Positions 34,492-46,627 are shown, numbered from the stretch's first letter. The stretch: DNA of 64,000 bases from Adiantum capillus-veneris (GCA_014529385.2 CM043963.1:111566912-111630911); one strand, 5' to 3'. Made by a program: numbers and translations. The notes: a model not told the origin generated them from the letters alone.

Positions 34492-36041
34492 TGACAGGAG
34501 CAAAGCGAACCCCGAACCCCGACGGCCTCTAAAACACCGGGGACCGAATGGCGCGCCTCGAGCCTGTCATGGTAAAGCAAACAGGGGGCACCACCTAGCT
34601 TCAGCGGCTAGGACGCAAACAACACACCACCATAACAAAGTTTTCATCCAAGAGAGATGGATGCTTGGGAGTAATGATGAAAAGGAAAGGGAATGAGATC
34701 AAGTGAGAGAGAGAGAGAGAGAGAGGGAGGGGGTATAGCGGCTTAGTACTTAGGCATCACAAAAGGATGGTGAATCCGCACACCCTTCACACATACACAA
34801 GCTCACTCCAAAACACAAGACTAGGTGGCCATTCCGCACACCTCACATGGGCAAAACATTGCAAGAAAACATACTCACAAAACCTCAAGCTTTATTTAGA
34901 GAATTAGGCGATGAAATGGGGAGCATAGGGTAGGGGAATGAGAAGGGAGAGAGTGGTAGATCACATGGCGGATAGGTGGGAGTTGATGGCGAAGACTCGC
35001 ACGAGGATTATGGCCATCATCCTTCATTTAGTTGCCCTTCATCTTCCATAGCCAAGGGTGTAGAGGTCATGCTCAAGACAAGCATGGTGATTGCGGTGAT
35101 GGTGATGGTGTGTGTGTGTGTGTGTGTGCACTAGGCATACACAGTGCATAGTGTGTTCTTTGGTGATGTTGTGTGTGTTTAGTGTGATGGTGACCCCTCT
35201 TTATATAGGGGAGGAGGGGGGAGAAATTCTAGAATTTAGAAATGAAGAAATCATTATCTACATAGGCCATGTGACTGTGGGCCCCACTTGTCTGGCTGTG
35301 TGTATATGTGCCAGAACAGCAGTCTCATGAGAGAGAGACTAAGAGAGAGAGATAGGTTGATGAAAAAAAGTGAGAGGTGACATGGAGAATAAAGTAATTA
35401 CAAGAGGGGAGAGAGGGGAGTGTGTTCAGAGGTGAATCTGTGTGCAGATGTGTGTGAACACAAGAAAAATCAGGTAACCACCGGGTGGGGATGGGTCTAT
35501 GGGCACCTTTTTTCAGTGAAACTGAGTGTGTGTGAGTGTGGGGGAGGTTATTTAGCTACAAGACAAGAGACATGGCGCCCTTTAGAGAGAGAGGGGGGTA
35601 TTTGGGTCATGGGATATGATAGGAGAGAGAAAGAGGGGGTGGGGTATACTATTTTGGAAGATAGGGTAAGTTGCATGTGAGTTAGGGTGCATTATTGGTG
35701 AGTTAGAATGCATTATTGGTGAGAGGTGGGGTAGCTTGAGGGGAGAGAGAAAGGAGAAAGGACAAGGGGAAGAGAGAGGGGGTTGACCTTTTGAGTGGAG
35801 GAGAGGAAAAGGGACACACGGCGGGGCAACAGTGAAGAAAAAGGAGGCAAGGTGGGGATGGGCTGCCCCGCAGGCATGAGGTGGCCTATTTTACCTTTCT
35901 CATATATTTACATAATCATACTTTATTTTTTTCTTACTTTTTCCAATGTCTTTTATCACTCCCTCCCTAAGAGGGGGTTTTCATGGGGTGGGGACGAGAG
36001 AAGAGGGGTATGGGAGCTTGGCTTGTGAAAAGCCCCCATCA
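34492..36041 (-). repeat. 3' LTR of the Ty3/gypsy element
   Basis: 1550 bp, TGACAGGAGC...CCCCCATCA on plus. It contains GA and GT microsatellites and a minus-strand TATATAAAG box at 35199-35207. Nearly identical to the copy at 41594-43151. Confidence 0.9.
35199..35207 (-). promoter_or_regulatory. TATA box in 3' LTR
   Basis: TATATAAAG on minus. As the downstream LTR copy, it could drive read-out transcription into the host sequence to the left. Confidence 0.5.
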
Positions 36042-36057
36042 TTAGCCCTCCCCTTTT
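36042..36057 (-). promoter_or_regulatory. Polypurine tract of the Ty3/gypsy element
   Basis: AAAAGGGGAGGGCTAA on minus, immediately upstream of the 3' LTR, where plus-strand DNA synthesis starts. Confidence 0.75.
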
Positions 36058-36069
36058 GGCTAGAGGCAT

Positions 36070-39000
36070 TCATGTCTCTAGCTCATCTGTTTGATCATTA
36101 TCATCGGAGGTGGCGGCTGATGGTGTGTCCTCATCTGGAATGTCAATAGGTGGAGCCTGGTCAAATCGAAGAAAATAAGGTTTAAGTTGCCAACCATTTA
36201 CCCTGGTTTTATGAATTTTTCCATAAGCTGGTGTTTTCCATTGGCATACTTTTTCTTGACGATGAAAGGACCTTCCCATCGGAGTAGGAGTTTCTTATCC
36301 TTGCGCGTGTCGAAGCGATTGTCGTAGCGGAGCACCAACATTCCTTTCTTTAATTCTTTTTTCCGGAGATGCTCGTTAAAGCTAAGCCGTCTATGCTCTG
36401 CTTGTGCTGCATAATAATTTATTGCTTCTTCTCTGTCCAGCTGCAGTCTTTCCAAGTTGATGATGTGATCTCTCAAATGCATGTTGGGCTGTTGAAGCTG
36501 GCTTGCCATTACTCTGAGACTTTGTAGTTGCACTTCAATGGGCTAGGCCATATGATGCCTGCCTGCAAGATTTTCCTACTTGTTATGTCTAGGGCAAAGT
36601 GACCACCACAAACCCCGTCATGACAGCTAGCAATTACTCCTGTGATTTCCTCAGAGAGAGGGACCTTCCTGAGTATTTGGTCCTTACCCTTATAGTACAA
36701 ACCGTCATTGATGAGTCGATACCTTGTGGCCTTCCACGTCAGCCATTGCTTCTGTCCCTTTGTTAAATCTGATGGGCATTCCCCTGTTTCCAAAAAATGC
36801 TAATGTCAAGCAAGGCATCACTTCCTTGAAATAGAGGGAGCTTTAGTTTTATTGCTTCAACCACCACTTCCTGTAGTCTTTCACTTGCTAGAGCATCTGC
36901 TTCTTGGTTTTGAGCCCTTGGGATATGGTGTATTTGAACTTCTTCAAACTTACCCAATAAGGTTTTTACACCACTTAAGTGAGTCCTTAAACTAGGATTC
37001 TTGCATGTCCATGCTCCATTTACTTGCCTTACCAGAAGTAGAGCATCCCCAAATACATTAAGGCGTTGTACACCTTGCGAGACGCACCATTGTAGACCCT
37101 TGGTTAGTGCTGCATACTCAGCTTCATTGTTAGAATGTGAATCTAACAATTGGCCCAACGAAAATACCTTTGTCCCTTTGTCATCAAAGACCACTATGCC
37201 TACAGCTGCTTTGTCGGACGCTCGCTTGTAGGCTCCATCAAAGTAAAGAGAGTATGCTCCTTCTACCATCGGTGGTACTGGAGGTAATCGGACTTCTCCT
37301 TCCTTAGATTGCTTCTCCTTCCTTTCAAAGACTTGGTAGGTCATGAGTCCCCCCAAACTTGCCCTTGTCGTGCTTTCTACCTGTACCGTGTAGTCAAACT
37401 CTTGCAGACGAACTAGCCATTTAGTAATTCTAGCAGACACATCCATGTGTTGTACAACATAGGGAAATATTTCATCTGTGTTTAGAATCACAAATTGCTT
37501 AGGCAGAAAATATGACCTAAACTTTGTAGTTGCAAATCTAAGAGCTGGGACTAAGTGTTCCACATGGGTGAAACCTTTCTCTCCTGCTGTCATCATTCGA
37601 CTAGAGAAGTAGATTGGCCTCATGAAAGATGTCGTCGTATCCTTTTGGAGTAGCACAGCCCCCAATGAGTCATCACCAACACTTGAGGTGACATAGAATT
37701 TTTCATCCCACTTAGGTGGTGAGATAGTTGGCAGAGTGGCTAAGACCTCCTTTACCTTGTTGTAGTGATGTTCGCTTTCCTCGTCCCAAGTGAAAGTTGA
37801 TCTTTGAGTGATTTGTTGCAGTGGTAGAACAAGTTGTGATAGTAGATGTATGAATCTACTTAAGTACCTCACCTTCTGTAGAAAAGAGACCAGTTGATGT
37901 GCGGTCGTTGGTGAAGGTAGGGCTATGAGTGCGGACACCTTACTTGGGTCGGCGTTGATACCTTTTGCTGAAATTTCAAGGCCTAGTAGAATGACTTTAC
38001 TCTCCCCAATGTGGCATTTATCCACATTTAATTGACCACCTAGGCTTTGCAACCTGGCCAAACCTTCAGTTACCTTTTTTAAATGTGAAATACGGGAGCT
38101 ATATATACAAAAATCATCAATGAACACTCTTATGGATGTTCCAAAGTACGGTTGAAAAACATATGTGACATATCTTTGGAATGTGGCAGGTGCATTTGTG
38201 AGACCAAATGGCATAACCATGTATGCAAAACAACCCCATGGCGTGATAAAAGTGGTTTTTAGCTGATCTTCCAAGGCTATGCGTATTTGAAAGTATCCAG
38301 AATAACCATCACAGACGGTATAACATTCAAAACCCTCTACTTCATTCAGAATTTCATCCAAGAAAGGGAGAGGAAAGTGGTCTCTCTTTGTAGCTGCATT
38401 TAGTGGTTTGTAGTCAACACAGACCCTCCACTTACCATTCTTTTTAGGCGTCATCCACTACGGGTGACACCCATTCTGAGTTTTCTACAGGATAGATGAA
38501 TCCCGCCTCCAGCAGTTTCCTTACCTCGGCCAAGAGTGCCTTTTCTTGTATGACCCCCAATCGTCGTAGCTTTTGCACAACTGGTTTTACCCCTTCCTTC
38601 AGCTTAATATGATGTTCCACCACTGTAATGCCTGTGATTCTTTCATAGTTATCAATGAACAGGTTAGGAAATCCCATCAACATTTGCAAAAAACTATCTT
38701 TCTCCTCAAGTGTTAATTCCGTAGACAACATACCCTTCAACCTACTTCCTCCTAGGCCAGGTGATTTTCTCTCCTCTTCATTGGGTTTCCCTTTTGGTGA
38801 TGGATCACCAGTTGTGCTTACCCTTTGTGGATCCTTCATAATGATACCCATCACATCAATGGAACTGTCACTTTCGTCGGTGGATGTGGTCTCCTCCTCA
38901 GAACTGGAAGATTCGCTAGTGGTTTCATCTGCTGATGTTTCCAGATTCATTTGCTTCTGCTTGCCAATCCTCATGTCGTAGTAGATTGTCTCCCCTTTCT

Positions 39001-39724
39001 TACCGGTCATGCGTAGAAGGCCAGTAGCCCAGTCCTGTTTTGCCTTCATGGCCATCAACCATGGCCTTCCCAAAATTAGTGGATAGCCCTCCCCCTTAGT
39101 AGGCATTACAAAAACATCTACCTCTACCTCAGTGTTGAAATCTTTGATTTTCACGGCACTTACCACACCCACACACTTTACTTTTGCGTTGTTTGCCATC
39201 TTTGCCTTGCATGGAGAAGGCCTGTCAACCTCGAGCCCTAATCGAAGCATCATAGCTTCGCTCATTACACAGATTTGTGCACCTCCATCAATGTAGGTGT
39301 TTCCAACCCTCTTTCTTTTTATGTTTACGTTGACAATTGGAAGGATGTCATCCATGTTGCATCCCAAAATTTCTCCGGCTACCTTTGTTTTGGAGCGTCT
39401 TGTACTTACCATTTTAGACCATTGTCGCCTTACTTTTGGTGCAAGATGTAGCAGCTGTGGCCATGTAATCTTCGGTCCTTGCTCTGCCACATCCAATGTT
39501 AGATCATAGGGCTTAGAACATTCCCCTAGCTGGAAGTCGGTGATGCCCAATTTCCGTCGTGGCCTGGATGGCCTCTTGCTAGTTTCTCCTCTCATGCTTC
39601 TCTCATCATCTGATTGTGTAGCTTTCTCCCTCCTAGCTCTTTTCACAGTCATGGCTTCAAGTGGTTCTAAAAAGGTTACCTTCTCCTTACCCTTGTCCCT
39701 CTCCTTTGCTCTGGGTGGATCCAC
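36070..39724 (-). pseudogene. Ty3/gypsy pol: protease, RT, RNase H, remnant integrase
   Basis: Minus strand. 39724-38444 carries a Lys/Arg-rich lead and an aspartic protease with 'YIDGGAQICVMS', then the linker to RT. A one-base shift near 38450 leads to the 563-residue frame 38454-36763. That frame has RT motifs 'RVCVDYKPLNAATKRDHFPL', 'TPWGCFAYMVMPFGLTNAPA' and the catalytic 'FIDDFCIYS'. An RNase H with a full D-E-D-D set follows: 'YSLYFDGAYKRAS', 'NNEAEYAALTKGL', 'VFGDALLLVRQV', 'NQEADALAS'. A further shift near 36790 gives the integrase zinc region 'SCHDGVCGGHF...WP'. Then the sequence jumps at about 36540 to the integrase C-terminal part (LKKGMLVLRYDNRFDTRKD, LLLRWEGPFIVKKKY). The D,D,E catalytic core and the CxxC half of the zinc finger are missing. 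Confidence 0.9.
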
Positions 39725-41519
39725 TACTATGGCTTTTCCTTTCTCTTCTAGCCTTATGATGTTTACAGGGGCGATCAGGTGGTGGGGCTAGTGGAAGAGG
39801 TGGGATGGATGCTTGTAGTGGTGTCTGGGGTGGACGTAGAATTTGTGTTGGTGGGGGTGGTGCTCCGGGTGGGGGTGTTCTTTCTCTAGGGGATGACAAT
39901 TGGTTCCTCCTACCTCCTCTATTATAGTTTTGTCGTGGTTTGGGACAGTAGTACATACCGTGACCGTCTTCTCCGCAGTTGTAGCAATGATACTCCCTGT
40001 TTTGTCATCGTGCTCTTCCAGGGTCTTGATCTCTTTCTTGACTCCTCCCTTGTTGTATTAAGTGGACAGACAAATTCTGCAGTTGGTCAGTAATATGGGC
40101 CAACATATCTTGTTGGTCATCTCTTACCCCAAGAGCCGGCGGTGGTGGTGGAATGGTGGTTGTCGTAGTTGCTCGTCGACGCGATGTTCCTGATTCTGTT
40201 GACTCAGTTTCTTTGGCTTTCATTCGCAGCTTCTTGTCTTTAAGGCGAGCAATCTCAATGGCTAACTCGTACGTAGCCGGGAATCTACCTTTCACCTTCT
40301 CCTTGAGAAGCGGCCATAAGCCATGCGTGAACCGATCTTTTTTTAGGAAATCGGGTGCAGCTTCCCCCCTAGCCAGTGACTCAACCCACCGTTCCCACAA
40401 ACCCACAAATTTGGACTCATAGGTGGCATATTCTAAAAGACCCTCCTGCTTCAAGTCTCTCAACTTGTCCCACAACTTTTTTGAAGTGGTACCTTCCCCA
40501 AAGCGCCTCTTAAAAGCGGTTTTTAAGGGTTCTCAGTCATCCTTGGTTGCTTGTGGAAGTGCATTGTACCATGATCTAACTTCTAGCTTCATGAGATGCT
40601 TAAAGATTCTAACCCGGGATTCATCCGTATCTTTGTTGCTCACTACACATGCTACTTCAAAGTCATCTAGGAAGTCTATTACCAAATCCTCCCCCTTCTT
40701 TCCTTTAAATGTTGGAAATGCTACACTTGCCATGATTACTGAGAGAGAGCTAGAAAGACACACTGCTTAACTTGCAAAAGTTTTTTTCTTCTTTACAAGG
40801 AGGCGTGTATACCCTCTTATACTAGGACATAGATTAAAACTTCAAACGGTACATTGCCTTGTACCAAAGGTAAGACAAATGGTTGATCTGATGCCAGAAC
40901 CTCCAAAAAACAGCTCCCCACCTGGCATGGTGTCAATGACGTGCTGGTAGTGAGCCTTCAAATCCAATATTACCTTGATTGAGCGTACACGTGTTGGTAT
41001 GTGTGATCTGTCTTGAGGTAGGTTGTACTGATTCATGTGAAGCTTAGAGGTGCTTAGTCACTATCCAAGCTTGTGGGAGAGGGTGGTGTTCTTTCCTGAA
41101 ACAAACTCAGTAGATCCCTAGTTTCTCTAGTGAGAGTGTGAGCCAATGCTTCCGTTATCTGTGCTGCAGCATCAGGTGCGACTTGAAAACTGACTGTGAT
41201 AATTACCTCGGTGACTTGAGTTACCCGATTCTCAAAGTAGAATAGTGTTGATTCTCTATTGTGTAGAGCTCCTTCCATTTTGTTGTTGTGGGTTGGTTGT
41301 AGGTTGCGGACATGGTTTCGACCTTCTCCTTCTTCTTCTTGGCACTTGGCCTATGTATATCCACTGGGTTTGGCGTGTTGGTTGACTCTCCCACTGCAAA
41401 TCGATTACCGTTACGCCTGGCACTCGAGCTTCGATGGAGATGCGGAGTTCGTCTAGTTGTGCTTGGAGCTCTTCTTCTTCTGTCGTCCAATTAGCAAATC
41501 CTGCTAGCCATTCATCCAT
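39687..41519 (-). pseudogene. Ty3/gypsy gag, interrupted
   Basis: The frame from 41519 (MDEWLAGFANWTTEEEELQA) and an overlapping frame 41278-41054 (MEGALHNREST) precede a clear gag core from 40763. The core reads 'MASVAFPTFKGKKGEDLVID', 'VRSWYNALPQATKDD', a TGA where Trp (EPLKTAFKRRFG context) is expected, 'YATYESKFVGLWERWVESLA', and a Pro-rich linker. Then come a TGA near 40005 and a CCHC zinc knuckle 'CYNCGEDGHGMYYC' (about 39990-39945) with a Pro-rich tail. The knuckle binds element RNA during packaging. The interruptions mean no full Gag is made from this copy. Confidence 0.8.
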
Positions 41520-41570
41520 TCACAATAGTTTAAGGGTTTCAGTCTTGTAAACTGAAGGGTTTCATGAAAA

Positions 41571-41593
41571 GATCCTCAGTGGGGGGCACCAAA
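41571..41593 (-). promoter_or_regulatory. Primer-binding site of the Ty3/gypsy element
   Basis: TGGTGCCCCCCACTGAGGAT on minus, a few bases after the 5' LTR end (...TGTCA). The priming tRNA was not identified. Confidence 0.65.
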
Positions 41594-43151
41594 TGACATG
41601 AGCAAAGCGAACCCCGAACCCCGACGGCCTCTAAAACACCGGGGACCGAATGGCGCACCTCGAGCCTGTCATGGTAAAGCAAACAGGGGGCACCACCTAG
41701 CTTCAGCGGCTAGGACACAAACAACACACCACCATAACAAAGTTTTCATCCAAGAGAGATGGATGCTTGGGAGTAATGATGAAAAGGAAAGGGAATGAGA
41801 TCAAGTGAGAGAGAGAGAGAGAGAGAGTGAGGGAGGGGGTATAGCGGCTTAGTACTTAGGCATCACAAAAGGATGGCGAATCCGCACACCCTTCACACAT
41901 ACACAAGCTCACTCCAAAACACAAGACCAGGTGGCGATTCCGCACACCTCACATGGGCAAAACATTGCAAAAAAACATACTCACAAAACCTCAAGCTTTA
42001 TTTAGAGAATTAGGCGATGAAATGGGGAGCATAGGGTAGGGGAATGAGAAGGGAGAGAGTGGTAGATCACATGGCGGATAGGTGGGAGTTGATGGCGAAG
42101 ACTCGCACGAGGATTATGGCCATCATCCTTCATTTAGTTGCCCTTCATCTTCCATAGCCAAGGGTGTAGAGGTCATGCTCAAGACAAGCATGGTGATTGC
42201 GGTGATGGTGATGGTGATGGTGTGGGTGTGTGTGTGTGCACTAGGCATACACAGTGCATAGTGTGTTCTTTGGTGATGTTGTGTGTGTTTAGTGTGATGG
42301 TGACCCCTCTTTATATAGGGGAGGAGGGGGGAGAAATTCTAGAATTTAGAAATGAAGAAATCATTATCTACATAGGCCATGTGACTGTGGGCCCCACTTG
42401 TCTGGCTGTGTGTATATGTGCCAGAACAGCAGTCTCATGAGAGAGAGACTAAGAGAGAGAGATAGGTTGATGAAAAAAAGTGAGAGGTGACATGGAGAAT
42501 AAAGTAATTACAAGAGGGGAGAGAGGGGAGTGTGTTCAGAGGTGAATCTGTGTGCAGATGTGTGTGAACACAAGAAAAATCAGGTAACCACCGGGTGGGG
42601 ATGGGTCTGTGGGCACCTTTTTTCAGTGAAACTGAGTGTGTGTGAGTGTGGGGGAGGTTATTTAGCTACAAGACAAGAGACATGGCGCCCTTTAGAGAGA
42701 GAGGGGGGTATTTGGGTCATGGGATATGATAGGAGAGAGAAAGAGGGGGTGGGGTATACTATTTTGGAAGATAGGGTAAGTTGCATGTGAGTTAAGGTGC
42801 ATTATTGGTGAGTTAGAATGCATTATTGGTGAGAGGTGGGGTAGCTTGAGGGGAGAGAGAAAGGAGAAAGGACAAGGGGAAGAGAGAGGGGGTTGACCTT
42901 TTGAGTGGAGGAGAGAAAAAGGGACACACGGCGGGGCAACAGTGAAGAAAAAGGAGGCAAGGTGGGGATGGGCTGCCCCGCAGGCATGAGGTGGCCTATT
43001 TTACCTTTCTCATATATTTACATAATCATACTTTATTTTTTTCTTACTTTTTCCAATGTCTTTTATCACTCCCTCCCTAAGAGGGGGTTTTCATGGGGTG
43101 GGGACGAGAGAAGAGGGGTATGGGAGCTTGGCTTGTGAAAACCCCCCATCA
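41594..43151 (-). repeat. 5' LTR of the Ty3/gypsy element
   Basis: 1558 bp, about 99% identical to 34492-36041 by eye. It has a minus-strand TATATAAAG at 42309-42317 pointing into gag. Open frames inside are duplicated between the two LTRs and are not genes. Confidence 0.9.
42309..42317 (-). promoter_or_regulatory. TATA box in 5' LTR
   Basis: TATATAAAG on minus, the expected core promoter for the element's transcript. Confidence 0.55.
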
Positions 43152-44078
43152 CTACGCATGGCTTCATTACGCTGGGCTATTGTATGCCGGTGCATTTCTG
43201 ATTCCAGCTTTCAGATCACTTGTTGTGAAAAAAAATATGGGGCAGTATCAAACGCATTTTCAGTTGTATACACTGGACGATCCTCTGATTGCAGCCATAG
43301 GAACAGCCAGCTGCTCAAAGTATCTATCAGGAAGTTTTGCCGTTGTTCTTTGGTCTGGTTCTCTATCTTAGGAGTAACAAGCCAACTTCCTTCAGGGTTC
43401 TGGCACACTTTGTACATACTATCTTCAATAATTAGATTGTTTTGTGGCCCAAAGTTGTAGTTCTTCCAAAACAATCTCAAATCCTTCAAGAATACAGGCT
43501 TATTATATATCTGCCAAGGTTGGCCAGTACAATGACCCTGTGTAAAAACACCTCCCAGCTTATCCCACTGCTCTTTGAATACTGTTTCTAATATTGCATT
43601 CATTTTAGGTGCCATGCTGGTGCTCCATATATACACATGGAAAAAATGGAGGCACCAATCCAAAAATTTGTGGCTGTCTTTGCGACAAAATACCAACCTC
43701 CTATCTTGTACATTGTACTTTATCATTTCCTTGCATGTTTAGGGGGAATGTTACCATGCATTGGCTCTACAACTTGAACAAGCAGGCAATTTAAATCAAG
43801 AACCAAAGCCCGCCCCTCGTCTGGCAATGGCTTTGGCATGCATATTGGGTCTGGCAGTGCATACCACTCAGCATAAATAACTTCCCCCGAGGGATGAACA
43901 TAACTAAAGTACTCATTTATTTTCCTTAAGCATTTAAGATAGCTAGCCAGACGCTTCTCAATCTCGGCTTTTTCTTTTTGTAGCTGTCTAGTCTTGGCAA
44001 TACGCCGCTTTTGTATGGTTTTGCATGCAATGGCATAATTCAAATCATGCAAAGCAACTAACTGCAATTTCTCTTGCC
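43152..44078 (-). pseudogene. NIF/FCP1-like gene, piece 3 (phosphatase-like domain)
   Basis: The exon starts after GTGTCACAG at 44078. A basic helical lead (KTIQKRRIAKTRQLQKEKAE) precedes the FCP1/NIF fold of the HAD superfamily. Motif I is 'ALVLDLNCLLVQVV', then 'RRLVFCRKDSHKFLDW', 'FHVYIWSTSMAPKMNAIL' (motif II region), 'VFLKDLRLFW', and the late acidic motif 'NLIIEDSMYKVCQNP'. Active enzymes use D-x-D-G-T and a late DD; here motif I is D-L-N-C-L and the late pair is E-D, so it is probably catalytically dead. Plant NIF relatives with DLNGLL are known to me. A one-base shift near 43726 separates motif I from the rest. The frame is cut by the Ty3 element at 43151 and resumes at 34491. Confidence 0.75.
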
Positions 44079-44289
44079 CTGTGACACATAAATGGTATCG
44101 AATAAAGACACCATAAAGGACAAGCAAAAACTACTGAAATGTTGTACAGTAAAATAATATTGAAAAGAGTTTTTCCATTACAAATATCTAGAGAGATACA
44201 TGCCACAGGGTGTGGAGCTTGCTAACACTACATAACTTGGACACAATACGGAACAGATTCAGCATAATTTCTTGCAAGCACGTGAGTGA

Positions 44290-44441
44290 ATGGCTTTCTT
44301 TTCACCTCTGCTGTGGTCGTTTATGTCATCCATGGTGCTCAGAGGGGCAGCACATTTATCGTCCCCAGGTTCTTCCAGAATCTGTTCCAAGCCACCTTTT
44401 CTCTTTAATTTCACTTTGTTTACAAAACCCTGTAGGGGGCT
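44290..44441 (-). pseudogene. NIF/FCP1-like gene, piece 2
   Basis: Directly left of the CACTA element the minus strand reads 'SPLQGFVNKVKLKRKGGLEQ' and 'LSTMDDINDHS', in frame with piece 1 across the insertion. The Ser codon AGC is the 3-bp target duplication itself. The exon end is unclear: an AGAG/GTGAAA donor near 44290 is possible, otherwise the frame stops at 44259. The next exon is piece 3. Confidence 0.7.
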
Positions 44442-44504
44442 CACTACAAGAGGTTGTGTGCTCTTGTGACGCATATAGCGACGGAAATACATTGGGTTTT
44501 TATA

Positions 44505-44690
44505 ACCCCCGGCGTCGCTAAAACCGTCGCTAATAGCGTCGCTATAGGCATCGCTATTTGCGTCGCTATGAGCGTCGCTATATAGCGACACTTATAGCGA
44601 CGTTTACACACAAGTCTAAAGCGATGCTCATAGCAACGCTACAGAGCCATAAATAGCGATGGTTATAGCGATGCCCGAGAGAATTTTTTT
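44505..44690. repeat. CACTA left subterminal repeats
   Basis: About ten GCGTCGCTAT/TATAGCGACG-type decamers in both orientations. Such subterminal motifs are the binding sites of the CACTA-encoded proteins in En/Spm. Confidence 0.85.
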
Positions 44691-44699
44691 TTGGTGACA

Positions 44700-45050
44700 G
44701 GGCATTGAATGCCCTGCCACCCATCAACCATTATTGTACTTGATTCAGTTTTTTAAAAAAGTGCAAGGGTAGATAATAGACCCAAAATAGTCACCCACAA
44801 GAGGCATTGTTTGCAAAATTGACAAGCGTAAAATTGACAATTGTACACATCATAGGCAAAATGAATTGATTGGCAAATGTAATAATGACAATTGTACAAC
44901 ATCATAGGCATAAAGAATTGATTGGCAAAATGAACTGCGGTGACAAATGTAATAATATACATGGTTCAAAAAGACGTATAAAATCCGTCTCATGATACAT
45001 AAGCTATGAGAAACCCTAAACTAATGCTATCTAGCTACGGCTAAACTGAC
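44700..45050. other. Non-coding part of CACTA 1
   Basis: A short duplicated phrase (AATGACAATTGTACAACATCAT-like, near 44825-44935) and otherwise no recognisable feature. Confidence 0.5.
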
Positions 45051-45053
45051 GTC

Positions 45054-46365
45054 ATCTAGTCAGACGTCTCATCGCGTCCAAGTGGCGTATCTGTCGGATT
45101 CTGCAAAAAAAGACAATAAGACAGCTTTCAGTAAGTATAAACATATAACGACATTTATAAAACAATACAAAAAATAGAAAAGAGTAAACCCTAATACTAA
45201 CCATGCTGCCACGAGAACTGAGAATGTCCATCAAGGCGTTTAAGCCCTTCCTGCCTGTGTACTCGCGCTCGTACGGTGTGGGATCATGTCCTGTCATCGA
45301 CCACTGTCAAAACATACAAAGAATTCATTATGTTAGAATTAAAAAACTCATAAACCCTAAACTATCGAACATAAAGAGCAATGCGAAAACACTTACAAAA
45401 TCAGCCTCAAATGATGCCCATCCACCGCTCCCCAAGTGGTGCGAGCTCCCTGCCTCTACTCGCGCTCTGGCTGCATCCTTTTGTTGCTTCCACTTGTCGG
45501 GATTCTCGCGCGCTGCTTTCTTCGCATTCTTCCAATCTTCTTTGGCCAGCCAATCTGGCCTGTTCCACCCATGCTTGATTGCTTTTTGCACTCCGCAACG
45601 CTTGTGTTTGCAGTATTCGCGCATTCGAATCTTCATCAGGTCTTCATTGAAGCGCTGATCCCGTGTTGGAACGGGAAACTCATCATGAAGTATGCTGATG
45701 ACTCTGTTTTTTAAATCACTTGGTACTTCACTCCATTTGTTTAGTATGTAGTGTCTAAACAGCTGAGAGCAAAGACCACGCATGCGCGAGATCACCTTCT
45801 TGCCGTCATCATCCATGATGATGCCGCCGTTGAAGTCGATGAAGTAAGGCAAGCCCTCTGGCCAGTGACGCGTGAACCTGGGTGTCCCGACAGGGGTCTC
45901 TAGCGGCGTGTCTATGGGGGTACGGACGTCAGGTGTCTCCACCGGCGTCTGGGCCCCGAAGCGAGGAGTGTCGAGTGGGGTGGCTCTTAGCGGAGTAGGT
46001 AGAGGTGTGTAGCTGCTAGGAACAGTCAGCCGTGCAAAACCTGGCGTAGATGGCGATGCTGTGGCTGGTGTGGGGGCGGGCAAAGAAGGGGAGGGTAAAG
46101 AGCCTCGTCGAACACGAGGCGGTGTGGAGGCATCGATGGCAGAATCCCCACAACAACCGCCACCGCCACCAATAGAGCGCCGGTGTCTAGACGAGTGTGA
46201 AGCTTGTCTCGTCGACGCCGAAGCTTCGGAGTGCGCCGAATGCTCCGAAAGAGAGGGAGATGCGGATGGAGTAGGAACGCGTGATGATGCGCCAGAGCGA
46301 TGACGCTCCACGTACCACTGTCTCTGCTGCGGGGACAAAGAAGAAAGAAACTCTTCATCATCCAT
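45054..46365 (-). CDS. CACTA partner protein, Ptta/En/Spm plant transposase type
   Basis: Start ATG at 46365 (MDDEEFLSSLSPQQRQWYVE). This ATG is just inside a probable exon border (AATGCAG before it) and is preferred over the longer upstream frame, whose lead looks non-coding. A long Pro/Ser/Thr linker with repeated 'TPxxTP' and 'RxGxxTP' units follows. The transposase-24 domain comes next: 'GLCSQLFRHYILNKWSEVP', 'VISILHDEFPVP', 'AIKHGWNRPDWLAKEDW', 'ARENPDKWKQQ'. The domain continues over a GTAAGT donor near 45401 into 'WSMTGHDPTPYEREYTGRKG' (45305-45205) and a last exon 'NPTDTPLDAMRRLTR' ending TGA at 45054. No stop or frameshift was seen. In En/Spm-like elements the second product binds subterminal repeats and helps transposition. 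The downstream part of TNP2 ends 263 bases upstream. Confidence 0.8.
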
Positions 46366-46627
46366 ACCTGCATTAAACACACGAATATTTAAACTTAATA
46401 TTGAATGAATAGAGTAGACAATGACGCAAAGACCATTAAATACAATGACGTAATGACGCATATAAATACAATGACGCAATGAATTGAGTGATAGAAGAGG
46501 CAAGTCGAAAACTCAGAATTTTCAATCAAAAGATGTGAGCGCGAGTAGAAAAGAGCGTTATACACCATGGAAGAGCCAGAGCTTTTTTAACACGGAGCAA
46601 AATTGTTCAAATACAATATTTGTGGCT

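Larger units (their letters stand above)
34492..43151 (-). mobile_element. Ty3/gypsy LTR retrotransposon, recent but defective, 8.66 kb
   Basis: A complete element in minus orientation: LTRs at 41594-43151 (5') and 34492-36041 (3'), primer-binding site TGGTGCCCCCC next to the 5' LTR, gag, protease, reverse transcriptase, RNase H, a partial integrase, and the purine tract AAAAGGGGAGGGCTAA next to the 3' LTR. LTR edges are TG...CA. By eye the LTRs differ at about a dozen substitutions and two microsatellite-length changes (about 99% identity), so insertion was recent. Several stops and frameshifts and loss of the integrase core mean it could not move on its own. It sits inside the coding sequence of an NIF/FCP1-like gene. 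Confidence 0.9.

Noticed and set aside
34492-36041. Open frames within the LTRs (for example 35112-35330 and 42138-42440), present twice.
   Set aside because: Duplicated because the LTRs are duplicated. No domain, and GT/GA microsatellite content.
44592-44690. Apparent SDAHSDANSDAYSDAISDGFS repeat at the start of the minus frame 44591-44259.
   Set aside because: It is translation of the CACTA subterminal GCGTCGCTAT repeats, not part of the host protein.
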